From: Neodiprion pinetum
Lineage: Eukaryota > Arthropoda > Insecta > Hymenoptera > Diprionidae
DNA length: 64,000 nt
Direction of reading: 5' to 3'
Assembly: GCF_021155775.2 (NCBI RefSeq)
Contig: NC_060236.1
Span: 33,442,548-33,506,547 of the forward strand
Shown here: one piece after another, positions 49,826 to 61,440 of the stretch
How positions within the stretch are numbered: position 1 is the first letter of the stretch
Layout of the letters: the number at the start of each line of letters is the position of its first letter
Notes under the pieces: model-generated
The model's input: the letters and a program-made list of their open reading frames with translations, nothing else
What the model was told of the DNA's origin: nothing
Databases searched by the model: none
Program-made: the position numbers and the translations under genes

Positions 49826-50240
49826 AGGTATCCCAAGTCGATCTCTCCGACTTTATTTCTTTTGTAATATGTTGTAGTGGACTGAAAACTAAGCGATACG
49901 TATTTTTTTTTATCTGCCATTAAATACTTTAAGCGGGTGAAACCACCCTCCAAAGTAAGTCATGTTGAGGGGCGGTTTGGCAGGTTTTTTTTTAATTGAG
50001 AAAATCACATGTTTTATTTTTCTTTACGAGAAAACTCTTCCATTCGGATTGTTTAAAAAATATTATATTCTTGTGGTTTAAAGCGCCAAATCGCGCCTTG
50101 ACATGCCTTACTTTGGAGGGTGGTTTCACCCTCTTGAAGTGTTCAATTGCAGATAAAAACAAATACGTTTCGCTTAGTTTTTAGTCTACTATAACATATT
50201 ACAAAATAAATGAAATCGGAGAGATCGAGTTGGGATACCT
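49826..50240. mobile_element. Family B fold-back element, copy 3 (415 bp, most complete)
   Basis: Both ends read AGGTATCCCAA.TCGATCTC toward the centre. The arms match for well over 150 bp each, with few differences: AACTAAGCGA.ACGTATTT, CACCCTCCAAAGTAAG, GATTTGGC-like blocks. The centre is a short A/T-rich loop near 50020. It is non-coding. No clear target duplication is seen. This copy defines the family layout for the eroded copies at 24978 and 41972. Confidence 0.8.
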
Positions 50241-51208
50241 TCGCACTGTTTGATTACTTCACTACTCTGTGATCAACGTGCAATGCGATACTTTCGCCAC
50301 TGATCCGACAGCTTCTTTCTGTGTGTTGATTAGGGTAAGTTTTCAACACGAGTTATTGAAATAAATCGAAAAAACTGAAGCTGTGACGCCTGGCGGTAGC
50401 GTCCAGAACTAAACCAGGTGATATTCGAAAACTGTCCGACACTTTGATCGGCGATTTTATCTTGGTAGTTCTCGATTTGCCGGCTGTTGATAAAAAACGT
50501 TTTTATCCGAAGCGGTTAATCCCGCCCGGCAACAAATTAGCGCGTCCAGAAAAACAGCTCGGATATATCGAAGGGGGGTAATAGACGTGTCGAACCTTTT
50601 GGGAATTCATTGCGATGTAGGATAGCCGGTGGCCGAGGAAGGTGTGAGTCGGGCTAGATAGAAATGTACGCCGGTGAAGATTAGAGCTCGAACGTGTAGA
50701 TTCGGTTCGGAAAAAAGCTCCGGTCTCCTCTCAACTTTTAAATCCTGTACGATTTACCGGTGTCGAGTTTGGGTAAAACAAGTGGAATAAAATCGGCCAG
50801 AGTGTCCGGGGTCGTGGCTGCTGCTCGAAAGGCAGTCAAGCATGCAAGCTCGGGCAAAGAGAACCGCACGGTGACATTTTCGGATCGACGGTTTTAACGC
50901 GCGCTATTAGTATGCACCGAGAATTAGGCGATCCATCAGTCACTGGGCTGAGATGGGGGTAGTTTTTCCCCGATCAGATACTCGGAAAGGCTGATCCGTC
51001 CGGACCGCTAACGCCCTTCTCCCTTCTCCCTGGTGACCGGCAAGAACAATATTTATTGGCTCCAGCCCCGTCTCTCTCGGTTTCTCGCATCCTCGCCGCT
51101 CGCCTCTCTCGCTGATTGATTAACGATCATCCTTTGAATAAAACTAAGTACCACCGCCTACCTGCGGGACGTGATCCGAGACAGGCCGCGTATCCTCGCT
51201 GCCTTCAA
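50241..51208. other. Non-coding stretch
   Basis: Moderately GC-rich sequence with no supported feature. Confidence 0.45.
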
Positions 51209-51439
51209 ATGTGTCGTCCCACCGATCTGCACACGCGAGTCTCCTTCATCCGCGTCACGTTCACGAGACGTCAGATCCCCTTTGCCAGGCTCCTGGCTGA
51301 CCGTCCCACGAAATTAGCTCGGGATATGAAAAACTTGGCCCGAAACTGCATTCTGTTTCGTGTGTTACAAGCTACGCCAAATCCCCGGGACTCGCACACG
51401 CGCCTCCATCCCGACATCAAGGACTTATACGGAGTATAA
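51209..51439 (+). CDS. Unrecognised 76-residue open frame, GC-rich codons
   Basis: The first ATG is at 51209 (MCRPTDLHTRV), in a frame that is open from 51116, so it may be the tail of an exon. The frame has GC-rich third positions and a basic, leucine-containing segment (TKLARDMKNLARNCILF) that could be an amphipathic helix. It ends HPDIKDLYGV at a TAA. No family is recognised and no AATAAA lies immediately after it. The same DNA is partly open on the minus strand. It is weak but better balanced than most frames of the window. Confidence 0.12.
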   Translation: MCRPTDLHTRVSFIRVTFTRRQIPFARLLADRPTKLARDMKNLARNCILFRVLQATPNPRDSHTRLHPDIKDLYGV

Positions 51440-54155
51440 GTAGTACAAGTCACGTGGGGGAAAAAAACCAGACGACGAAATGATTGCGTGTTATATTTCG
51501 TTCTTTATTTTGCTCTATTCTTTCTTTCTTCCATTTGCACAATTTCGTCAATGCAATAACAATTATCACGCGCTTCTCTGAGACACTTTAATGAGCTTTT
51601 CAGTGACATGTTTTAAAGTTTCACAGAAAATAGCTCATGCATTAGGACCGGTCGCCAAATGGCTAAGAATACTACTTTTACCTTTATTCGCAGCTTAGAA
51701 ATTCGAACAATTGTCTATAATTGCTCGATCCATCAAGTCTTCGGTGTATAGGTAGCAGAATTTGGCAAGAGTAAACCAAAAGTAAGCCAAAATTTGATGG
51801 TGAATTTTGGGTTTTCAGGTCGAAATAAACAAAAGTTAAACAATGGTAAAAGTTGTTATTTCGATTACTTTACGAGATCTTTATTACTGTACAAATATTG
51901 TCATACGGAGGCCGAACTCGTGAGCCAAAAAGAAAAAACATCGTTGAATTTTGGCGTATTTCCAATTACCGTTAAAAACGATTATATCTCCTTAAGGAAG
52001 CCGAAATGGGAAATTTTTTTATTCTTGAAACTCCCTTTCTTTTATTGAAAATATCAAGAATCAAGTGGTCAAGAATTGGCGCTACGAATATTGTACTATC
52101 CCCCAGAATATTTATCGATGAAAACTGTCGCGTCGACTAGATTCGGTGAAAAATTTTAACAATTAATTACCGACCATTTTTCAACTTTACAATTGTTCAA
52201 ATAAACATGAAACCAGGTTAGTTCAGCCGCATGTAATCGTTTTGCTAATTTACGAATCTTCAGCGATTCGAATTCAAGTTAAAAAAAAATTAAACTCGCA
52301 AGATGTATCCACCCTATAAAATATCTGATTTCAAAAAAAAAAAAAAATCCGAGGAACAATTGCGTTGACCCGATAAATGGTGAACGAAAGGAAATACGGC
52401 GTCTGCATTCGGTTTCCCCAGAAAGGAATTCCGGCGTATATAACGCACACTGCGGGGGTTAACCAGGTTCTCGGTTCCGCGGGGCAAGAGGGAATTTGGT
52501 AAAAATAATTAACACGCAGCACTGTGTCGAGGTCTGCGCGAGGTTCGCCGAGCCTTCCTGGCTTCTGCTGCTACTGTTGGCGCTTCTCGCCCGCCGTTCT
52601 AAACTAAACACGGACCTTGTTAAGGCGCGGATCGTGTACCCCATGCGGTAACACTCGGTAGCCCAGCTTGCATTGTTCTGGTTGGAGAGAATTTTTCGCC
52701 AAATGTTCGTCCCACCGCCCGCCACTGAGGCAACCCCTTTAAGCGTAGTTAATTAGGCACGGATTACCGAACTGGGAAGTACGAGAAAAAAAAAAAAAAA
52801 TTGAAAGAAAGAGAAAAGAATTGAGAATAAAAATCGCCCGAGCCGTTTGCCGGAACACAGGCAGACTCCGAAGTCTTTCCTCTCGATTTTGTTCACGGTT
52901 TTTTCTTCTTTTTTTGCAGCACTTTTTTTGAACACTTAGGATGAACGAATCGTTATTGAGGATATACCGAACGTGTTAATTCAGTGAAACAGGTGTTAAG
53001 ACAGAGATGTGATCTAAGTTAAAGCTGATGAAAGTGTGACTGAATTTAATCGAGTTGAATTTAGTTTGAACGATATTTTCTCCTGACACAGAAAATATTT
53101 AAGAATCGTGGACTTTAATTATTAACCAGCACGATTATTAATTACTTTAAAGAAATCGAACTACCGAATCATTTTTACAATGTAATAATCGCATCGTTCG
53201 ACAGATTTTAATGAACTAGGGCTCAATTTGTTCATCTACGAATTCTCTACTAATGTAAAAATTCAGGTTTTGAATAACGGTGGAGTATTTTTCATTGCAA
53301 CATTTTTTATTTTTTGGCATTTTATCAACGTTTTTCTCTTATCAACTAAACTCAATAGAAAATACGACTCTGTTAATTTGTACAGAATTCATTCGCCAAT
53401 AAAATCAGCTCCAGGTCAACGATTCAATAAATGGTATCTTGTAGCTGAAATTTATGGTTCTTTCATTAATCCCGTATTGGGGGAATATTGTTTTGACTTA
53501 CTTGAACTGTATCAACTTAAGTTGTACTTTCATCAGCTTGGACTTAAATCATATTACTGTCCTAAGAACCCTTTGAGACTGGACTGTACGTTTCGTACAT
53601 CCCTAATATCACTTGAAACTATCACACAACTTAAGCTTTAGGCTTGGAAATTAGAAAATAGTCAACAGTATTTTATAATTCCTTTTTTCGTTCCCCCCCT
53701 CCCCAAATTCCATACACGTTCGTCCTTGCCGTCTGTAGTCTGCATATATATCGATTTGAAAGATTTAAATTCCATAAATATTTTAGACGTGGATGAATAA
53801 CTCATATCGCAAAGTTGCCTCGTGGGAGAAAGACGCTTGGAGTGAAACGTGTGTGTCCATACAACCTCGGATTCTGTAATGTAAGTGTGTATATATGAAG
53901 GTAACGGGAATAAAAAATAGAAATAAAAATGAAAACAAAAAAAAAAAAAACCAGGTACGTACCTATATGAATATGTGTAGCCAATATATATGTATTATTT
54001 ACATCTAACGTTGAGGCGAAAAATGTATAAATAAAGTACGCGAGACGCGATGCGATGTCTATATATCACAGTCGAGTATTTGCGATGTTTTGAAAAACTG
54101 TATTCACAATATATACTTATATTGGGATGATTTTAAAAAATTAATTTTTCCATTT
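51440..54155. other. Non-coding stretch
   Basis: AT-rich, with A runs at 52334-52347 and 52785-52800. A strong pyrimidine tract plus TTGCAG at 52919 resembles a + strand acceptor. The frame at 53228-53641 contains no methionine codon and is AT-driven, so it is not called. Confidence 0.45.
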
Positions 54156-54672
54156 TTACGTACCCTTCGAAAAGTTACTTCTTAGCCTCAAATTCGGTAG
54201 CAAAATTCTAAAACATGTCTCATTCGGTTTGAATTTTTCAAACACTGTAACCGAAATAGCTAGAAAACTATACAAGTTGGAAAGCTATTTCTTGTTTCGT
54301 TTTGTAGATAACCAAATTTTCTATAAAAAAAAAAAAAAAAAACACAAAGTCGATACTACTATGCACCTAAATATGCGTCTTTTATTCAATACGAACGTTT
54401 AATTTATTACTTTGTAAATTTTTATCTCAACCGTGTTCTAAGCTGATATAAATAATGTCACGTAGTAATCGCAACGTTTTTGTAAAGAACATTTGATCAC
54501 CTACGAAATAAAACCAAGAACGGCTTCCTGACTTATATGTTTTCCAGATATTTCGGTTAGAGCGTTTGAAATATCCAAACCGGACGAGGTACATTTTAGA
54601 ATTTTGCTACCGAGTTTCGGTTTCACGAGGCACCGTTTGAGGCTAAAAACTAATTTTTCGAAGGGTACGTAA
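54156..54672. mobile_element. Fold-back element, 517 bp
   Basis: The ends are TTACGTACCC and GGGTACGTAA. The arms 54156-54307 and 54500-54672 match closely in inverted orientation (shared CTTCGAAAA, CGGTAGCAAAATTCTAAAA, AACCGAAATA). The right arm has an extra block of about 20 bp. The unique centre holds an A-rich run near 54330. It is non-coding. No target duplication is clear. Confidence 0.7.
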
Positions 54673-55748
54673 GAGAAAAAAAAAGGTGAAAAAAAGGAAC
54701 AACCTAATACACACACAGTGTACACGTACGTGCATATATTGGATGAGAACCTGCGAAAAACGGGAAATACTCCACGTTATGCCGTGGTGAAAAACAAAAA
54801 AAAAAAAGAAAGTACTCGCACAGATTACAGACAGTAAAGAAGTGAAAATGCACTGATCCGGGTAGATAATTTCGTCCAATCATGCGGAATTAAGACCCGA
54901 TTGAGAGCCGACGGCTGGACAAACTAATTCGCCTTAATTAAACCGCGGGGCAATTTCGAGCGTGCTGCAATTATTAAGCGATGAAGAAACGTCGGGGTGA
55001 AACGGATTACTACGTCTATGATCCTTGGACCAGGAGTAATGACTGAGGGGCCGGCCGTAATGGCGTACTTGATAAACAAATGCCCGTAAAAACAGGTGGT
55101 CGACTCATCGGTCTTTCCGTTTGTCCGTGGGACGAAGACGGAGTCAGTAAAGTTTCTCGACTACTTCACGGTGTTAAAGGTTTTAGAGCCTAAGCGTGTG
55201 GAGTGGAAAAAGGGGATAGAACGTTATTTTTTCAGCTTTTTATTCTTTTTTTTTTCTTTCTTTTTTTTCTCTCCTCTTCTAACGAAGGAACACGCTAAGG
55301 GAGGCAAATTTAGGCGAGAAGACGAGGCGCGATATCTTTACGGTTTTAATCAATGCACCCATTCTTAGTCATGGAGGAGCTGGTTTACTGTACGACTCGC
55401 TTGGGGCATTCTCTCGTCCCGGGCGAGTTTACGAGGACGAAGGACAATAGGTCCTTGCGAGTCCGTTGAGACGAGGATGTCGTCTAATCAGCTCTGTAGA
55501 TCTTGTCGTTTCAACACCCTAAGGGTTATCATATTTTTGGAAAGAAATTTTTAAAACGCAGATCGATGAAAAGAAGCGTCATTCACTTGTCAACGTTTCG
55601 GCGCTTCGTGTGCTCGTGCCTTCTCCGGATCATTTGTGTTTATTTAAACATTTGGTACAAATTCAGACCGTGAACGATGAAGATTCAAATTTTTACGCTT
55701 TACGCATCGCCAGTTATAATTATTCATATTTATATTGAACACTTGAGG
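54673..55748. other. Non-coding stretch
   Basis: Contains TTAATTAA at 54934-54941 in a locally GC-richer setting, and T-rich tracts around 55230-55275. No gene seen. Confidence 0.45.
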
Positions 55749-56098
55749 GATCATCCTAGTGTAACGGGACGAAGGAATGAAGATAAATTCGAAATTTTTT
55801 TTTAGACCCCCACAATTTTGTCAATTTTGATGAAAAAAAAAAACAAAAAATTAAAAGGAAACTCTATAGCAGGATAGCGGCTACTTGATAATCTTTTCAC
55901 AGATCTTGTTTCAGATAATATTTACGGCCACCACGGTCGGAACTTCTTTTTATTTCGAAGTCATTTTCAACGGTACAAAATGAATTTGAGAAAAAAAAAA
56001 ATTTGATATGAAAGATCAGATTGATTAGCATATTTTATCCATCGAAAAAAAAATCAGGTGAAATTAACTATTTTTCGATCCGTTACAGTAGGATGATC
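55749..56098. mobile_element. MITE-like element, 350 bp, 25-bp terminal inverted repeats
   Basis: The left end GATCATCCTAGTGTAACGGG is matched by the right end read on the minus strand, GATCATCCTACTGTAACGGA, continuing to CGAA. Three of the 25 terminal bases differ. The interior is A/T-rich and non-coding. The flanks show no obvious duplication, so superfamily is open. Confidence 0.7.
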
Positions 56099-56354
56099 TC
56101 TTAACATACAAACAAGGAGTCTCTAGTCATGCTCAAACCTTTTGAACAGTAAAATTTGTAAACACTTGAAAATGCCTGGAATTGATCGAGAAGATGGATA
56201 ATTTTTATTGCCTAATTGAAGTTCTCAAAAATTCAAGATCGAAATTTAACCTATAAAGATCCTCGAGAAAGATAACGTCAAGAATTAATTGAGGTCCGAG
56301 CCAAGAATATTACAATTGTGGCTTTCAAAGGTTAAATGAATTCTAATTTTGCAG

Positions 56355-56585
56355 TTTCAATTCGAATCTCAAGTATCGAAATTGGGATTTTTGTGCAGTT
56401 CTCAGGTTCCAGCAAGGTCATTTTTACACTCGGAATTTCCCTATGCAAGAGAGTTCCTCTACGATCCGAAAAATCTCTGTTTTCTCGAAGCCCAAACGGG
56501 GTCCGAAACTTCATCTCTCGATGACCTGTCCGATTATGGCGGAGAATTTCCTACCGCGCTGCAACGAATATGCAAATCGTACTGA
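56355..56585 (+). CDS. Possible terminal coding exon, 76 codons
   Basis: The acceptor-like sequence TTCTAATTTTGCAG ends at 56354. The frame from 56355 is open in phase 0 and reads FQFESQVSKLG, then SEFPYAREFLYDPKN, then TSSLDDLSDYGGEF, ending QRICKSY and TGA at 56583-56585. The last 50 residues have a natural protein-like mix of acidic, aromatic and small residues. Two polyadenylation signals follow closely: AATAAA at 56607-56612 and 56634-56639. A second acceptor-like TTTTTGTGCAG lies at 56398. No family is recognised. Other frames on both strands are also open here, so low stop density may explain it. Confidence 0.22.
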   Translation, partial: FQFESQVSKLGFLCSSQVPARSFLHSEFPYAREFLYDPKNLCFLEAQTGSETSSLDDLSDYGGEFPTALQRICKSY

Positions 56586-56639
56586 CCAGCTGGAAAAAAA
56601 ATTGATAATAAACGCGGTCAAGTAATAACTGAAAATAAA

Positions 56640-57497
56640 ACAAAGCACCGCAGGACGATGAACAATGAGGCACGAGCTCCCGGCAATAAAATATGATAAA
56701 CGTCACCGGCACGAATCTCTCATCCCTTTGTTTAGCCGGCCATTGATAACCGGGTGACCCGGCATCGGTCTTTCGGACTTGGCACTAAATACGAAATACT
56801 GCAGGAACTAAGCTCGACCAGCGTACAAAATTGGGCCCTGCGATAGAAGCTTTTTGCGCGCAACGAAAGACGGTGGTAGAAAAAGACGCCGCGCCGGTTG
56901 AGAAGAGAAAAAGGCGGTTCGAGCCGAAAGTAGATGAAAGATCTCGACTGAGATCTCTTATCGAATTTAAGGACCGGTAGATCTCGGCGCCGAGTATATG
57001 AAAGCGGATATAACTCGGCTGGTAATGCCGCGTTTCCGGGATCATTTGGACCGTGCAGTGCAGGGGAGTAATTCCTGTAATAGAGGTTCCAGCGAATGCG
57101 GACCAAGAGGAAAGGGAAGAGAAAGGGGGCGGTAAATTATCCCCATTTTTCTCCGCAGTGTGGAAAGTGCATTATACGCCGGTAGATCAAGCTGATCTAC
57201 CCGGAACCAGTGCATGCGTCGCCGGGAGAAGACCGACGGAGGAGGAGGAAAAGGAAGGAGATAAAAAAGGGAGGAGGGAAGGCGGGCATCGCGTATGACC
57301 AGAAGTAACGTATGAGGTTGGATCGTGGCCAGACAGTATTTCATACCGTGAACGAGGACGGGACTCCGGCCGACCGGTGGTCAGTTAACCTCCGTTCAAC
57401 GGTTGAGCGCCAAAGTGCGCCCTGGTTCGCCTCCCTCTGTGGCTCCTGGCATCCTCCAACCGCGCCGCTGATCGCTCTCGGGAAATTCGCTTACCGA
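56640..57497. other. Non-coding stretch, GC-rich
   Basis: Several overlapping short frames on both strands, none with recognisable features. Confidence 0.45.
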
Positions 57498-57729
57498 CCT
57501 AACCTAACCTAACCTAACCTAACTTGACACGGCCTGACGTAACCTAACCCAACTTTACATAACCTGACCTGACCTAACCCGACCAAAGTTATTATAATAT
57601 AACCTAACTTAATCTGACATCATCTGACCTGACCTAACTTAACCTGACATAACCTTACCTGACCTAAGTTAATATAATATAACCTAACTTAATCTGACAT
57701 CACCTTACCTGACCTAACCTGACCTAAGC
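57498..57729. repeat. Telomere-like CCTAA array with degenerate CCTGA variants
   Basis: Five perfect CCTAA units (57498-57522) are followed by a degenerate stretch built from CCTAA, CCTGA and CTTAA words up to 57729. Within it an 80-bp higher-order unit repeats: AACCTAACTTAATCTGACAT occurs at 57601 and 57681. CCTAA is the complement of the insect telomere unit TTAGG, so this is an interstitial telomere-like array. Confidence 0.85.
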
Positions 57730-60700
57730 TTCGCTGATTCACGATCTGCTCGACCGTTTTCATATGCGCTAATATAAAAGTATGCTAATTAGGATTGTTC
57801 TCAACCTTTTGCTCAGGGTCAAGATAAACCATTAAAAATGTAAACGAGACCATTAGGAATGGTGAAAAGTACCATGTTTTTGATGAATCAAAACCATTGA
57901 TCAAGGTTGACGCTTTAACCATAATTTTTTTCTCGGTGAACGACTCTACCCATGAGAAAATCCACCTATCGTGCTGCACTGTGAAAACAAGCGTTCGTAC
58001 AGTATCAGGCTGCTTCACAACTGACTTTGCTGATACTTCGTACTTCAGTACTTTGATCGTCAAGTATAGCGCTCGATCTACCATTTTTTAACCAGTGGTA
58101 CGGGAAAAGTTTCAACGGTGAAATAAATAAATTGTTGTTTTGTGGAACCTGGAAATAAATGGTTCGCATACCACTTTACTCGATGCGATTGTTGAAAAAA
58201 GGGCCGAAAATTACTTTAAAAAGCTGAGAATGTGTGGAATGGTTCGGTACCCAAGCACGAATCACTTAGAATTTGACTGACACCTAATCTGTAAATGAAT
58301 AACTCCTCGGGTTTATCTGTCGGTTGGTAATTTTTTCTGGGATATAAGCTACCCCAATGAAAAAACCAATATTTTTCACGATAAATTTAAACTTTTTCTC
58401 ATCGAAATCGATTTTGTAATTTTGTTTTTACGAGTCACTTGTAGATCTGAAGGATTGTTGAACAAAGTCCAAACTGCTGTACGGTATGAAAATAAAGTTT
58501 TAAATTTTTTCTCACGAAGACCAATAAAGGTCGAAGGTCTAATATTTTACAGATTTAAATAAAATTTAAGAATAGCAAACGAATCGAATACTCACATCCG
58601 GATTAGTGGAGGATTACTGCGTGACACGGAACAAACGTAGGTACCTCAATTTCATTTCAGGCCTGGAATCACAAACGATCGTTAATTGATTCGTGATTAT
58701 AGGCTGTGAATAGAAATCAGTAATCGATGACGGTTACGATATGGCTTATATAAATACTTCCGGAATCCCAATCTTCGTTATACGTCAAATTAAAGTTATA
58801 CCGGTGTTCCTGACGCACGGGGGAATTTCCTTAGCCAAAATGGTATGAGTTGGGCAGGTTCAAGATGGGTTTTCTATCCGCCTTGGTATCCGGGTATAAA
58901 TATTTCCAAGAGAATTTTAATATCCCATTGTAGCCGACCCCTTCAAAGCTGCTGGGTGCACCAATGAAAACGGGTGCCGGTTATAAAAGTTGGACGCGTA
59001 TTAAGACGTTCATGACTTGCCGGCTGGTCCCCTACCGGAGGATGGATGCAGGCAGTAGTCTCGGCTCATTGGGGATGCAGAAATGCAGAGTAACGCGGAA
59101 ATGCAAGATTCTTCTTCCACTCTTCGCAAACCGGGAAACCCTGCGTTGCACTCTGTCTCTGGTATTAAACGCTTGGTAGCAGTTCACGCGACAACCAAAT
59201 AAGAATATTGAAAAATCTTTTTCACCAGAGTTTGGCTCTGCCTCACGAGAGGAAGAATAAGACTAAGAATGCGGATAAGAATAGAGAGGAAAAAGGAGAA
59301 AGTAGAGGATGAAAGTCGGGCTCTCGTCGAATCTTCTGCAGCGCATTAACGTGAAGGGAGACGGGAAGTTATTGGCTCTAAAAAATTCAGTTTCCTTCCG
59401 GGGCATTCCGTACAAGAAGAGAGGATCAGAAATGATATTATGATAATATTATAGCCTGGAAAAACGACGGGGATGATGGATGATACCGCTGAACGAAGAC
59501 GGTGTGTAATAACTGCAGCATGTCATTGTATAAACGAGGGCTAATTTCTCTTCGAACCCCGGTGTGTTGAAGTAGTGGTAAAAAGCAATAATAACAAGGA
59601 CAACAATAACAATAATGCTAGGAATGACGAAATGAATCGAGAGGTAAAAAGAAGATAGAAAATTTCTAATAACGCGGTTCTGTTGAGGCGTTTATCGCCC
59701 GCAGAGTGAGGATAAAGCGAGCGACTCGGGCAAAAGACGACCAAAAACCGTCGACACTTACCGGACAAAGAGAGACACCCCCTTTAATATCTTTCTATTC
59801 AATGTAGGCATCGTGTATACAACCGGAACGTACACGTCGCCCTATCCTCGAGCCCACAATTCAGTTGACACCTATTCATAGGACGAAACTTGTCCACCAT
59901 ACCTACCTCCGTACATAACGCGAGACTTTGAGCGTGAGTTGTATAACCTAAAAGTTTCACCACCTCTTCAACTCTTCGGCGAAATCTCTTGACAAGACTT
60001 CGCGCAATTAAACCTCTCTCTGTGGTATAATTATCGAATTTCACGGCATTCCGAAAGTCCGGTGAATTGGTTACACAGTTATGCGACAAAATAAGTGCAC
60101 AGGTTTTTTTTTTTATACACTTTCATACGGATTTTTACTGACTGAAACTGGGGAAAATACTCCGCAAATTCCGTCAGGTGAGATTTTTTCTTGAAACTTG
60201 TGTTTGGATTTTCATTTAGAGGGAAACTCTCGTTTAATCCGAAATCTGGTATCCTATTCTTGATTATAAAAATCGTATGCAAAAAGTGATTTCTTCCTTC
60301 CATTTAATATATATTAGAGTGAGACTCGAGAATAAATACAAATAGAAAATTTAAAGCGGAAGCGTCTTCGGAGGTGTATTAAAGAGAAGAAGAAAAGGTT
60401 TCATAGGCGAAAAGAACGAACACGGAATGTTAAGTATATTTCGTAACGAAATTGTTGGTTTAATTTTATACGAGATATTGTTTGGTTCATTGTAATAAAA
60501 TGATGATTCTTTCACTATTGTTATGCTTATTTTATGCAAACACCTTGTATTTTGCAAGAATACTGTACGTGACGGGGAAAAATGGAATTCATTTTTTGAA
60601 TCAGCACACTCGTAAACATGACATTTAACAAAAGCATCCCACGCAGTTGGAAAAAATAAAAAAAAAAAATTTCTACCAGTGCTAGGGACAGATTTCGAAT

Positions 60701-60730
60701 CGTTCGATAATTCAAACTCGTTTCTCCTCA
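57730..60730. other. Long non-coding stretch
   Basis: A 99-codon minus-strand frame (57785-58084, starting MVDRALYLTIKVLKYEV) is ATG-initiated and looks moderately protein-like but is AT-rich, unrecognised and overlapped by an open + strand frame, so it is not called as a gene. Nothing else is supported. Confidence 0.45.
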
Positions 60731-61440
60731 AGAGGATTCTTCAGATTTTCATCGACGTCATTATCCCAGCAGGCGACTATTGTCGGGGAGGCAATTAATC
60801 AAAAATAATATCGCATATTCCTTCGTCCACGTTAATTATTATCAAGCAGCTGCGCGATTAATCCAATTTTTCGGTTCTCGCGTGGGTTATTCTGCTTTTC
60901 GCACGAATTTACAAAACCGGCGAATCTCATTGGCGGTATTCAAGAATCGGTGGAAATAACAGCATCGAGCTTTTGCACCCTCCGTCGCCGTGCCGTTAAA
61001 GTCGCCCCGGGGAACGAATCGCCTTTTAACGGTCGCCGCGAGGGTGCGGGGGCGAAATTACCCTGGGCTTAAAATAATTAACGGTATTGGCCCGCGGAAT
61101 TATTGCGCGAAATATACACCTCGAAGCGTTGGGAGGCTTGTTTAGCGATAAACGTCAGCATTGATTGCCCAGGTTTTTCCTCACCACCGATGCAGGAAAG
61201 GGATGCCAGCGGTCTTCAAAAAATCTCAAACGGAATGCTGTTAATGTTAAATCCCGAGATACGGATCTGCGTTTAAGGAGAACTAGGGGGAGAGAGAGAG
61301 AGCAATCTCAAAGGAGTATTCGTCTCGGCATCTTACCGGGATCTCGCGAAAGGGTCAAAATTCCCTGTGGATATACACCCCGTCTTTAATTAGGATTAAT
61401 TAAAAGCCGTCCGCTTGTACGGCAGCAGCCTTTTTAATCT
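60731..61440. promoter_or_regulatory. Cluster of homeodomain-type core sites in GC-rich DNA
   Basis: AATTAAT at 60793-60799, TTAATTA at 60832-60838, GATTAATCC at 60856-60864 (includes the Bicoid/Otx core TAATCC), TAATTA at 61075-61080 and TTTAATTAGGATTAATTAA at 61385-61403. The surroundings are GC-rich, so these AT cores are not simply due to base composition. Enhancer function is inference. Confidence 0.25.

Noticed and set aside
53228..53641. 137-codon + strand open frame, partly hydrophobic
   Set aside because: No methionine codon anywhere in it, and it lies in strongly AT-rich DNA, so the hydrophobic residues come from T-rich codons.
57785..58084. 99-codon minus-strand frame
   Set aside because: Moderately protein-like, but AT-rich, unrecognised, with an open + frame over the same bases and no flanking gene signals.
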